NCBI GenBank assembly: GCA_004283055.1
Contig: SHLP01000028.1
Location: 1-32,916 of the forward strand
DNA from: Deltaproteobacteria bacterium
Lineage (GTDB): Bacteria; Myxococcota_A; Polyangia; Polyangiales; Houyiibacteriaceae
Direction of reading: 5' to 3'
DNA: 32,916 bases
Made by a program: the position numbers and the translations under genes. Under the pieces are notes generated by a model, which worked only from the letters and a program-made list of their open reading frames with translations, was not told the origin of the DNA and searched no databases. The number at the start of each line of letters is the position of its first letter. Within the stretch, counting starts at the first letter, position 1. Positions 8,442 through 15,852 of the stretch are shown piece by piece.

Positions 8442-8642
8442 TTAGAGCTCGTAAGGAACCAAACGCCTGATGCGTGGTTCGTCGCTCGGGTGGACCATGG
8501 AGTTCTTCTTGAGCTTCCGAAGTCGATTGGCCGACTTACCACGCATGATGTGCTGCTTACCGGCTGTGGAACGACGAATCCGCCCTCCACCGGTAGCCTT
8601 GAACCGCTTCGCAGCAGCACGCTTTGTCTTCATCTTGGGCAT
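8442..8642 (-). CDS. rpmI: 50S ribosomal protein L35
   Basis: A 66-residue basic ribosomal protein. MPKMKTKRAAAKRFKATG is the canonical N terminus. The middle carries KQHIMRGKSANRLRKL and the end RIRRLVPYEL, all family hallmarks. The ATG at 8642 has GAGGA eight bases upstream; a longer open frame to 8669 adds nine residues outside the family. rpmI is the first gene after the promoter-like element at 8707-8734. In most bacteria infC would lie just upstream, but here a plus-strand gene intervenes. Confidence 0.96.
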   Translation of the reverse strand: MPKMKTKRAAAKRFKATGGGRIRRSTAGKQHIMRGKSANRLRKLKKNSMVHPSDEPRIRRLVPYEL

Positions 8643-8706
8643 CTGACTGTCCTCACTTTGAGCTCCCAAGCCAGCGGCACCCGCGGCCAGGGAGCGGAGA
8701 GCACGC

Positions 8707-8734
8707 GGTGTAGCGCGTGCCCCTCCCCGGTCAA
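8707..8734 (-). promoter_or_regulatory. Putative sigma-70 promoter of rpmI-rplT-pheST-ihfA
   Basis: On the minus strand TTGACC (8734-8729) and TACACC (8712-8707) are separated by 16 bases. The -35 matches five of six consensus bases; the -10 is of the GC-rich type. This would give an RNA leader of about 55-60 nt before the L35 start. A small hairpin (GCACGCG 8701-8707 with CGCGTGC 8714-8720) overlaps the -10. A local promoter is needed because infC is cut off from rpmI. Confidence 0.45.
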
Positions 8735-8875
8735 GGGGACACGCTCCACCTCCAAAATCCGTGTGGTTTCAAGTGCTTGAAAACCACACCGCGAAAACCG
8801 GGGCCGGGATCGGTTTTCGCGGTATGGCTCCTAAGTGCTTGAAAGGACTTCATTCTCGAAGGGGGAGCGTGTCCC
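8735..8875. repeat. Cluster of nested inverted repeats between rpmI and the plus-strand gene
   Basis: Three paired elements lie in 141 bases. The outer arms GGGACACGCTCC (8736-8747) and GGAGCGTGTCCC (8864-8875) are exact complements 12 bp long. Inside, GTGTGGTTTCAAG (8761-8773) pairs with 8776-8789 with one bulged A. Next, ACCGCGAAAACCG (8788-8800) pairs exactly over 13 bp with 8811-8823. The 12-mer AAGTGCTTGAAA is repeated directly at 8771-8782 and 8833-8844. The shape is of a multi-arm junction in RNA or a cruciform in DNA. It lies upstream of the presumed rpmI promoter and ends six bases before the next start codon. Function is unknown. Confidence 0.75.
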
Positions 8876-8881
8876 TACGCT

Positions 8882-9673
8882 ATGCTGCGTGTCGTGAGTG
8901 GATGGGGCTCCGATCGACGAACGGTGCTTGCGCTTTCGGTGGCGCTCGGCGCAGCGCTTTTGGTCATCGCATTCTTGCTGGGGCGTGATTCGGTGCGGAC
9001 AGTGCCGGGAAATGCCATCTTGGAGGAGGCTGCACGCCCGGCTGGCCTCGAACCTGACCCGGGCGAGCGCTCGACCGAAAAGGCGAGCCGCAGGCGCTGG
9101 CCCGCGTGGGCGGATTTGACCGATGAGGAGCCGTCAGAGCTTCGAGCGGCCGAAGCGGGCAGAGGCGTCGTCGAAAGGACCGAGGCGCATCCCACCGATC
9201 GTTTCGCGCTGACCCCGAGCTCAAGCCGACCGCAAACAGGAACTAGGCAAGACGCGCCGGCCGCCTCGCCGGCCAACCCGCAGGGACGGAGCGTGGGGTC
9301 CTATTTCCAAGAGGTCGACCTGATTCGGTCCGAAGAGGGTGCCGGGGATCCCAACGCGTTCGCGATGGATCTAATCAAGGGCGGCCTGGGAGGCGCAACG
9401 TCCGGGTTCGACCAGCTCATCGACGATACACGAGTGATGGAGCAGGAGATGCGGGGCGTGACCCCGCCCGCGTCCTGCGAGAACTATCACGAGGCCAGCA
9501 TCAAAGCTCTCGTCGAGAGCCGGGAAATGATCGAGCGCATGAAGCGCGCAATCGTCGGCCGAGACATCGGTGAGCTCAATGCGATCGCCTTTCAGTCCAA
9601 AGCGCTCCAGAGAAAGGCGCAGGCGCTGAAGGAGATGCGGCAAGGGATCCTGGCCGAGCAGGGCGCGAACTGA
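8882..9673 (+). CDS. Hypothetical membrane-anchored protein
   Basis: I do not recognise this 263-residue protein. One hydrophobic segment at about residues 14-34 (VLALSVALGAALLVIAF) follows a short basic N terminus, which suggests an inner-membrane anchor with the rest in the periplasm. Residues 40-140 are rich in Arg, Glu, Pro and Ser and look disordered. From about residue 145 a more ordered, helical domain follows, with YFQEVDLIRSEEG and a C-terminal heptad-like stretch (ALVESREMIERMKRAI). A single cysteine is at about residue 199. It points against the flanking infC and rpmI genes and ends nine bases before the infC stop. The ATG has no clear ribosome-binding site; a GTG at 8894 is an alternative. 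Confidence 0.7.
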   Translation: MLRVVSGWGSDRRTVLALSVALGAALLVIAFLLGRDSVRTVPGNAILEEAARPAGLEPDPGERSTEKASRRRWPAWADLTDEEPSELRAAEAGRGVVERTEAHPTDRFALTPSSSRPQTGTRQDAPAASPANPQGRSVGSYFQEVDLIRSEEGAGDPNAFAMDLIKGGLGGATSGFDQLIDDTRVMEQEMRGVTPPASCENYHEASIKALVESREMIERMKRAIVGRDIGELNAIAFQSKALQRKAQALKEMRQGILAEQGAN

Positions 9674-9682
9674 GGTAAGCGC

Positions 9683-10249
9683 CTACTTCGCCGTGTTCGT
9701 GGCTCTGACGCGCGGAGCGAGAATGGCGGTCATGGTGCGCCCCTCGAGGCGAGCGGAAGTCTCGATCATCCCGAGGTCCTCCACCGCTTCGACGATTGCG
9801 TCGATCTGGCGCTGCGCCGTCTCGGGGTGGGTGATCTCCCGGCCTCGAAAGCGGACGGTGATCTTTACCTTGTTGCCCTCTTCGAGGAACCGACGCACGT
9901 GCTTCGTCTTGAAATCGAGATCGTGGTCGTCGGTCTTCGGGCGAAGCTTGATCTCCTTGAGTGCGATCTGCGTCTGCCTCTTGCGGGTCTCCGCTTGCTT
10001 CTTTTTCTCTTCGTACTTGAACTTGCCGAAGTCCATGATCTTGCACACAGGCGGGCTGGCCTTCGGGTTTACCTCGACCAGGTCGAGGTCGAGCCCTCGA
10101 GCCATCCGACGTGCCTCGTCGGTGTTCAAGACGCCTAGCATTTCACCCTCAGCTCCGATGACGCGGATTTCGGGCACTCGAATGCGATCGTTGACGCGCG
10201 GACCGAAATCCCGCGGCCGATCGCGCGATCCAAAGCGCGGTCTAGCGAT
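9683..10249 (-). CDS. infC: Translation initiation factor IF-3, probable AUC start
   Basis: A 188-residue IF-3, the factor that keeps 30S subunits free and checks initiator tRNA pairing. The N domain has VNDRIRVPEIRVIG and GLDLDLVEVNP, and the linker is KFKYEEKKKQAE. The C domain has KEIKLRPKTDDHD and runs to AILAPR. No ATG or GTG lies between the thrS-overlapping region and the conserved sequence. An AAGAGGAG ribosome-binding site (10264-10257 region) stands six to seven bases before ATC at 10249-10247. The ATC start is chosen because infC is known to use rare start codons (AUU in E. coli) for self-regulation. An ATG at 10312 is in frame but would run 71 bases into thrS. Start and thrS stop overlap by eight bases. 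Confidence 0.93.
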   Translation of the reverse strand: MARPRFGSRDRPRDFGPRVNDRIRVPEIRVIGAEGEMLGVLNTDEARRMARGLDLDLVEVNPKASPPVCKIMDFGKFKYEEKKKQAETRKRQTQIALKEIKLRPKTDDHDLDFKTKHVRRFLEEGNKVKITVRFRGREITHPETAQRQIDAIVEAVEDLGMIETSARLEGRTMTAILAPRVRATNTAK

Positions 10250-12233
10250 GACTATCTCCTCTTGTTGAAGTCGTAGCAGAAGGCGGCTTGCTCTCCAGCG
10301 CGAGGCGGTCAAACACGTCCGATAGCGGGATGAACCCGAGATCCTTGTTTTCGTCTCGCGAACGGAGCGCCAATCCCCGTCCCTCTACTTCTTTTTGGCC
10401 AATCACACCAAGATACGGAATCCGCATCAGGCGAGCTTGGCGAATCTTTGCGCCCAGCTTGTCGCTGCTCAAATCGGCGGTGACCCGGAAGCCTCGTTCC
10501 TCGAGCTCTTGCTGCACGTTCTCCGCATACTCGTTGAACTTCTCGCTCACCGTCAACAGCGCGATCTGCTCCGGAGCGAGCCAGACGGGAAACGAGCCGC
10601 CCACGTGCTCGGTTAGAACCGCGAAAAACCGCTCGATGGACCCCAAAATTGCCCTGTGAAGCATCACCGGCCGGTGGGCTGTATTGTCCTCGCCGACGTA
10701 CGTCAGGTCAAAACGCTCCGGAAGGTTGAAGTCCGCCTGAATGGTGCCGAGCTGCCATGGCCGACCAATGGCATCTTTGAGGTGGAACTCGATCTTCGGT
10801 CCGTAGAAGGCACCTTCGCCCTCGGCGATTTCGTACGGCAGCCCTCTGGCTTTGACGGCCTGTTCCAACGCTCGTTCCGACTGGTCCCAGACCTCGTCGT
10901 CGCCAAGGCGCTTCTCCGGCCGCGTGGCGATCACGATGCGCACATCGGTGAACCCGAAGTCCCGATAGGCGTCGTACACCAGGTCGAGGAAGCTTTTGAT
11001 CTCGTCCTGCACCTGGTCGAGGGTGCAGAAGATGTGGGCGTCGTCTTGCGCAAACGTGCGAACGCGCGTCAGACCTTGCACCACCCCGCTTCGCTCGAAG
11101 CGATGGAGGCGACCAAAGTCGGCCATCCGCATGGGGAGGTCGCGGTAGCTGCGCCTGGTCATGCCGTACATGAGGCAGTGACTCGGGCAGTTCATCGGCT
11201 TCACGCCGAAGCGCAGGGACTCGCCGAACGCCTCCGTCCATTCCTCCGCGCTCTGCGGCGGCCTCTCTTCAATCCTATGCTGCAACTTCTCGAGGTTCTC
11301 AGACGTAGCCGCCATGTACATATTCTCTGCGTACGACGGCAAATGCCCGGAGGTGTGAAACAGCTCGTTGTCGAAGATCTGCGGCGTGATCACTTCTTCA
11401 TAGCCGTAGCGGACGTAGAGCGAGCGGACATAGCCTTCGAGGAGGTTGTAGATGGTGGAGCCGCGCGGTAGGAAAAACGGCGAAGCGGGCGCGTGAGGAT
11501 GGAACGCGAAGAGCTGAAGCTCCCTGCCGAGCTTGCGGTGGTCGCGCTTCTTGGCCTCCTCGAGCTGCTTGAGATGTGCGCGCAATGCCTTGGGCGAAGC
11601 GAAGGCCGTTCCATAAATGCGCTGGAGCATGGGGTTGCGCTCGTCGCCGCGCCAGTACGCGCCGGCGACACTGGTGAGCTTCACAGCCTTCAGGAAACCC
11701 GTCGAAGGAACGTGCGGCCCTTCGCAGAGGTCGACCCAGTCCCCGTGACGGTAGAGCGAAATCGGATCGTCGAGCCGCTCGAGGTGCTCCAGCTTGAAGC
11801 CCTCGTCGAGTGACTGCAAAATGCTCCGAGCTTCGTCCCTACTCACGACCTCACGGCGGAATGGGCTGTCGGCTTCGATGATCTCCGCCATCTTCTCTTC
11901 GATGGCACGAAGGTCCTCCTCGGAGAACGTGCCGTCGGGTCGGGCGTAGTCGTAGTAGAAGCCATCCTGCGTGGCCGGCCCGAACGCGACCTTGGTCCCG
12001 GGGAACAGCCGCTGCACCGCATCCGCCATGACGTGGGCACTGGAGTGCCGAATGATGGCGAGGGCGTCTGGATCGTGAGCCCCGATGGCCTTGACCTCAG
12101 ACGCAGCTTCGGGGACGGGGCTGTGCAAATCGTAGACTCTGCCGTCGACCCGAGCGGCGACCGTGTCCTTTCCAAGCGCGCCCCGCTCGTCGAGCGCCTC
12201 GCGCGCCGTATGCGCTTTCGCTTCGTTCGTCAT
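10242..12233 (-). CDS. thrS: Threonine--tRNA ligase
   Basis: A 663-residue class II synthetase that charges tRNA-Thr. A short N-terminal TGS-like region (to about residue 55) is followed by the editing domain with the HxxxH motif His63/His67 (HSSAHVMADA). The catalytic core has the zinc-binding Cys349 in MNCPSHCLMYG, the motif 2 region with RxFxRxGxxxGLxR-type sequence, and HRAILGSIERFF near the end. The C-terminal anticodon-binding domain contains PVWLAPEQIALLTVS. The ATG at 12233 fits the family but has a weak ribosome-binding site. thrS leads into infC, as in many bacteria. The upstream region 12234-12475 is shared with a divergent gene. Confidence 0.96.
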   Translation of the reverse strand: MTNEAKAHTAREALDERGALGKDTVAARVDGRVYDLHSPVPEAASEVKAIGAHDPDALAIIRHSSAHVMADAVQRLFPGTKVAFGPATQDGFYYDYARPDGTFSEEDLRAIEEKMAEIIEADSPFRREVVSRDEARSILQSLDEGFKLEHLERLDDPISLYRHGDWVDLCEGPHVPSTGFLKAVKLTSVAGAYWRGDERNPMLQRIYGTAFASPKALRAHLKQLEEAKKRDHRKLGRELQLFAFHPHAPASPFFLPRGSTIYNLLEGYVRSLYVRYGYEEVITPQIFDNELFHTSGHLPSYAENMYMAATSENLEKLQHRIEERPPQSAEEWTEAFGESLRFGVKPMNCPSHCLMYGMTRRSYRDLPMRMADFGRLHRFERSGVVQGLTRVRTFAQDDAHIFCTLDQVQDEIKSFLDLVYDAYRDFGFTDVRIVIATRPEKRLGDDEVWDQSERALEQAVKARGLPYEIAEGEGAFYGPKIEFHLKDAIGRPWQLGTIQADFNLPERFDLTYVGEDNTAHRPVMLHRAILGSIERFFAVLTEHVGGSFPVWLAPEQIALLTVSEKFNEYAENVQQELEERGFRVTADLSSDKLGAKIRQARLMRIPYLGVIGQKEVEGRGLALRSRDENKDLGFIPLSDVFDRLALESKPPSATTSTRGDSHR

Positions 12234-12475
12234 CGGGCAGCGGACCGAGATGCGCCGGCCGCGGTTGTTCTCGTCGGAAACGATGATGGCGAAGGATCAA
12301 ACATGGTCAAAACGGGCACTGCTGGGGGCTTTTTGACACACGGGGTCTCGATTGCAAGCCTCGCTCGCGACCGATGAATCGTGGGTCATCCGCGCACGCG
12401 AGCGGTACGACTGGTTCCAGCGACGGGAAGCCTGTACCTTAGGCACCTGGTTTTCACAGCGCGGGAAAAGCACCA
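12234..12475. other. Divergent intergenic region between thrS and the AAR-like gene
   Basis: These 242 bases must hold the promoters of both flanking genes. A TTGACA hexamer occurs on the plus strand at about 12336 with a weak -10, and a TTGACC on the minus strand near 12308. Neither has a persuasive -10 partner. I see no T-box, no leader peptide and no strong hairpin. Confidence 0.35.
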
Positions 12476-14575
12476 ATGAAAAACATCGCCAGTATCAGCC
12501 TGGGGCCGCTCAGTCTCGACTGTAACTTCAAGACGAACTTCCTCGGCCACGATTTCGAAGTCGTGCGCATCGGTACCGACAACGATTTCAAGGCAGCCGA
12601 AAAGCTCGTCGCCGAGTGGCGGGACAAGGTCGACGCCCTTGGGCTTGGCTTGGTGCACGACCACTACTGGGTCGGGACCCATTACTTCCATCAGCGCGAT
12701 ACCGCGAAGCTGGAAAAACTGGCGGGTGACACCCTGGTGAGCACTGGCGCACGACTGCGGGAGATTGTGCAGGAGTGGTCGCTGCGCTCGGCACAGCAAG
12801 AGCTCAACAGTTTCTTCAACAATGCAAAAGTCTTGTTCCTGTCGGGCACCACCAACTACCGCTTGGCGTCCGTGATGGGCGAATATACCGAGAACCTCTC
12901 CTTTGCCGATCCCGTGCTCCAGTTCGGCGCCCCGGGCCTCCTGCATTCGTTGAAAGCCCTAGAAAGGTATGCGGCGGGCAGTGACCCCGTGCTGAGATTC
13001 GGCCCCGAAGATCGAGTGCTGCCCTCGTTGGCGCCTGCAAAGCTGGTCAACAAGGTCTTGCTGAAGAGGGCGGTGCGAGATGCCGACGTCGTTGTCGCTT
13101 CGTACCATCAGCTGGAGCGCTACGGCCCCGAGGACTTGGACGGCAAGGTAGTGCTGACCTCTACGATTTCCCCCGACCGGCAGCAGGCCCTCAAAGAGCG
13201 GGGGGTTCGGGTCGTGATCGACTGCAGCATCCAGCTGTTTGAGCAGACCGTGGGCCTCAACATCATCGAGGCGATGATTCTGGCGGCTCTGGGCAAACCT
13301 GCGAAGGAGATCGCGCACGACGATTACCTCGAGATATTCACCGATCTGGATCTCAAACCACGAATCATCTACCCAATCGAGGGCAAGAAACAGATCAACC
13401 GGTTTGCGTTCGTCATTCACCCGCTCTCGCAAAAGTACCTGACGAACTTGAAGCCCCTGGAGATCCTATCGAAGGTATCACCGCCAGCGGTGATGGATGT
13501 GGTCGAGAAGGCGATCGCCCACACGCCGCCGATGGTGTACTCGCCCGTGGAGGGCATTCGGTCTCCCTCTGGGGTAGAGGCGAAGGGTTGGCTGATCACG
13601 GTCGGAGGTACGCCCAAACAGATCATGTCTCACAGCCCCGAGTTCACGTATCGCCAACTCCTGGCGGCCGCCGATATGGCCAAGAAAATGGGCGCCCAGA
13701 TCATGGGGCTCGGTGCCTTTACCAAAGTCGTTGGAGACGCGGGGGTCACCGTCGCCAAGCGGGCCCCCCTGCCGATCACCACCGGGAACAGCTACAGCGC
13801 CTCCGGCGCCCTTTGGGCAGCCCATGACGCCGCCGCGAGGCTCGGCTTGGTCGAGCTCGAGCACGGCAAGCGCATCAAGGGGAAGGCGATGGTGGTGGGC
13901 GCCACCGGTGCGATCGGCTCGGCCTGCTCTAGGCTCCTGGCCCGGACCGCCGAGGAAGTTCACCTCGTATCGCCCGAATCGGCAAAGCTTCTGGTGCTCG
14001 AGAAGTCTATTCTTCAGGAATCGCCCGAGGCGAAGCTGGTCCTGGCATCCTATGCAGACAGCGATCGGAGCATTGGCGACATGGACATGATCGTCACCGC
14101 AACCTCTGGAGCTGGCAAAAAGATTCTCGACATCATGAAGGTGAAACCGGGCTGTGTGATCACCGATGTGGCGCGGCCGCTCGACCTGCCCGCCGAAGAG
14201 GTGGCCAAACGTCCGGATGTGCTCGTCATCGAGTCAGGTGAGGTGTACCTGCCCGGCGAAGTACGCATGAAACAAATCGGTTTTGAAGACCACAACGTCG
14301 TGTACGCATGCCTTGCGGAGACCATCGTGCTCACTCTGGAGGGCCGGTTCGAGAACTTCACCCTGGGTCGGACGATCGAGTGGGAGAAGGTGCATGAAAT
14401 CTACAAGCTAGGGCTGAAGCATGGCATGCGCCTGGCTGCGATTTCGGGCGTAAATGGCGTCTTTTCGGATGAGGACATCGACAGGGTGCGGCGCTTGGCC
14501 TTGGAGGCGCGGGAGAAAGCAAAGCATCCGTCGGGCCAGCACGCTTCAGGACCGGACGTGGCGTTGGAAGAGTGA
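12476..14575 (+). CDS. Two-domain protein with a C-terminal acyl-ACP reductase (AAR)-like module
   Basis: A 699-residue protein. Residues from about 365 to 680 resemble the cyanobacterial long-chain acyl-ACP reductase: GLGAFTKVVGD near residue 411, TTGNSYSASGA at 435, the nucleotide-binding VVGATGAIGSA at 473-483, and VVYACLAETIVLTLEG with Cys612. The last motif matches the FACFAEAMLLEFEG stretch that carries the catalytic cysteine (Cys294 of Synechococcus AAR, from memory). A tail of the NFTLGRTIEWEKVHEI type follows. AARs reduce acyl-ACP to fatty aldehyde with NADPH. The first 350 residues are a separate domain; the opening (SISLGPLSLD, RIGTDNDF, KVDALGLG) recalls proteins annotated quinate 5-dehydrogenase, also from memory. 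No aldehyde-deformylating oxygenase is nearby. Substrate and function are unknown. Confidence 0.75.
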   Translation: MKNIASISLGPLSLDCNFKTNFLGHDFEVVRIGTDNDFKAAEKLVAEWRDKVDALGLGLVHDHYWVGTHYFHQRDTAKLEKLAGDTLVSTGARLREIVQEWSLRSAQQELNSFFNNAKVLFLSGTTNYRLASVMGEYTENLSFADPVLQFGAPGLLHSLKALERYAAGSDPVLRFGPEDRVLPSLAPAKLVNKVLLKRAVRDADVVVASYHQLERYGPEDLDGKVVLTSTISPDRQQALKERGVRVVIDCSIQLFEQTVGLNIIEAMILAALGKPAKEIAHDDYLEIFTDLDLKPRIIYPIEGKKQINRFAFVIHPLSQKYLTNLKPLEILSKVSPPAVMDVVEKAIAHTPPMVYSPVEGIRSPSGVEAKGWLITVGGTPKQIMSHSPEFTYRQLLAAADMAKKMGAQIMGLGAFTKVVGDAGVTVAKRAPLPITTGNSYSASGALWAAHDAAARLGLVELEHGKRIKGKAMVVGATGAIGSACSRLLARTAEEVHLVSPESAKLLVLEKSILQESPEAKLVLASYADSDRSIGDMDMIVTATSGAGKKILDIMKVKPGCVITDVARPLDLPAEEVAKRPDVLVIESGEVYLPGEVRMKQIGFEDHNVVYACLAETIVLTLEGRFENFTLGRTIEWEKVHEIYKLGLKHGMRLAAISGVNGVFSDEDIDRVRRLALEAREKAKHPSGQHASGPDVALEE

Positions 14576-14616
14576 AACGGGACTCAGGGACCGGACGCAA
14601 AGCTACGAAGCGACGC

Positions 14617-14637
14617 GGCTGAAAGTTGGGTTCAGCC
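14617..14637 (+). terminator. Stem-loop after the AAR-like gene
   Basis: GGCTGAA (14617-14623) and TTCAGCC (14631-14637) form a perfect 7-bp stem over a 7-base loop, 41 bases past the stop codon. The following bases are ATTCAT rather than a T-run, so it is a weak terminator candidate. It also lies between two convergent genes. Confidence 0.35.
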
Positions 14638-14655
14638 ATTCATCGGCCGTGTCCC

Positions 14656-15486
14656 TCACATCGCCTGCCGCAAAGAACCGTCGGGGGCTCGCTGCGTCCG
14701 GGTCTCGCTGCGTCGGGGTCTCGCAAAGGTATACTGAAACCCGAAGTAGGCACGAAAATCGAACCTCGACTGGCGAAACGATGCCAGCCCCGGGCTAATC
14801 GCGGCGATCAGCTCGAGCGTCTTATGCGCTCGCTGGAACATGAGATAGGTCAGGCCGAGGGATATACCGAGGTCGATCGTGCGCTCCGTAGTGGCGCCGA
14901 ATGAGAAGAACTCGCCCTGCAAGGTGAGATGCTTCGCGACGCTGGCCTGCGCGTAGACGGAGGCGAACCATTCATCGGGGGCGCGCCAAAATGAAACGTA
15001 GCCGGTATCGAATCCCAGCCTCACGGTTTTGTCACCCACGCCGAGCTCGCCCTGAAGAGGCAAGAGCAGCAACGGACTGCCCGGGTCCCTCGTACCGACT
15101 GCAAACGCCGGCGACAGGCAGAGAGAGCCGCGTTCGCGCCGAAAGAACTCCCACTTGAAGCCGGGCGTGAGCTCGCCCAGCCACTGCCACGCGGGCGATT
15201 CCATCTCACGGTGCACACTGTCGAACGACACGACCAGAGTAACGTCGAGCGAATCGACGACGCCCACGGTCAAGTCGAGAAGCGGTCCTCTGATTACGGT
15301 TTGATTTCTTCGGTTGAGCACGACCGTCGCGAAAATCGGTTGCGCATTGCCCACCCCGATCGTGTTTGGGTCATCAGCGATCAGAGGCGGGCCGGCCGAG
15401 GCCACGCTCGTTTGCCCGCCGAACGCAGTCCCGAGAACGGCGGAGGCCAGCAAGACCCGCTGTAGCGCAAGTGGCGCACGTCGCAC
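14656..15486 (-). CDS. Putative secreted outer-membrane beta-barrel protein
   Basis: A 276-residue protein with a signal peptide: a basic start (RRAPLALQR), a hydrophobic core (VLLASAVLGTAFGG) and an Ala-x-Ala cleavage site near residue 31 (SVASA). The mature protein starts GPPLIADDPNT, a motif common in proteins annotated as transporters or phenol-degradation meta-pathway outer-membrane proteins. It continues as alternating amphipathic strands with aromatic ends and includes LTPGFKWEFF and GELGVGDKTVRLGFDTGY. This fits an outer-membrane beta-barrel of 10-14 strands, although the C terminus (RAPDGSLRQAM) lacks the usual terminal Phe. The start is GTG at 15486; TTG at 15471 is an alternative, and neither has a good ribosome-binding site. 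No substrate can be named. Confidence 0.7.
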   Translation of the reverse strand: MRRAPLALQRVLLASAVLGTAFGGQTSVASAGPPLIADDPNTIGVGNAQPIFATVVLNRRNQTVIRGPLLDLTVGVVDSLDVTLVVSFDSVHREMESPAWQWLGELTPGFKWEFFRRERGSLCLSPAFAVGTRDPGSPLLLLPLQGELGVGDKTVRLGFDTGYVSFWRAPDEWFASVYAQASVAKHLTLQGEFFSFGATTERTIDLGISLGLTYLMFQRAHKTLELIAAISPGLASFRQSRFDFRAYFGFQYTFARPRRSETRTQRAPDGSLRQAM

Positions 15487-15539
15487 GGGCCCAAACGTGC
15501 ACGCAACGAGGTCAGGCTGCCATCTGAAACCTCTTTTCG

Positions 15540-15570
15540 AAAACCAAGGGACCGCGAAACGCGGTTTCCC
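15540..15570 (-). terminator. Hairpin terminator of tRNA-Val
   Basis: On the minus strand, directly after the tRNA, CCAAGGGAAACCGCG folds back on CGCGGTCCCTTGG with a TTT loop and a two-base bulge, followed by TTTCGAAAAG. The stem begins in the encoded CCA end of the tRNA. A short T-run follows, so it resembles an intrinsic terminator or a 3' processing structure. Confidence 0.5.
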
Positions 15571-15646
<76 letters not shown>

Positions 15647-15852
15647 GTTCATCATGTCCACCCAGGGTGGAAGCGGCGTCTTAACCCTGACCCCAAGGGG
15701 TGTCAACCCCGTAAAACCGTCGCTTCGCGTCGGCCACGGGGCTTTGCCCCACCCTCTCGTGAATGAGACCCTGCGACCGCTTTTGGACGACGCAGTCGCG
15801 TCACGGACTGGGCTTTGCTTATTGATTGGTGCGCTGATAAGCCGAGCGTTCG
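15647..15852. other. Intergenic region between tRNA-Val and the M23 peptidase gene
   Basis: These 206 bases hold the divergent start regions of tRNA-Val and the peptidase gene. A strong small hairpin GGGGC-TTT-GCCCC (15738-15750) is part of a 15-mer, CACGGGGCTTTGCCC, that also occurs at 816-830 downstream of tRNA-Arg. For the peptidase a TTGCTT...GATAAG pair near 15815-15840 is promoter-like but its spacing is short. No open reading frame is convincing. Confidence 0.45.

Noticed and set aside
10656-11471. A 271-codon plus-strand open frame opposite thrS
   Set aside because: It lies wholly antisense to well-conserved ThrRS sequence and has no motif or ribosome-binding site.
12476-15486. A complete alkane-biosynthesis pair (acyl-ACP reductase plus aldehyde-deformylating oxygenase)
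   Set aside because: Only the reductase-like module is present; the neighbouring gene is a beta-barrel-like secreted protein with no di-iron ferritin-type motif.
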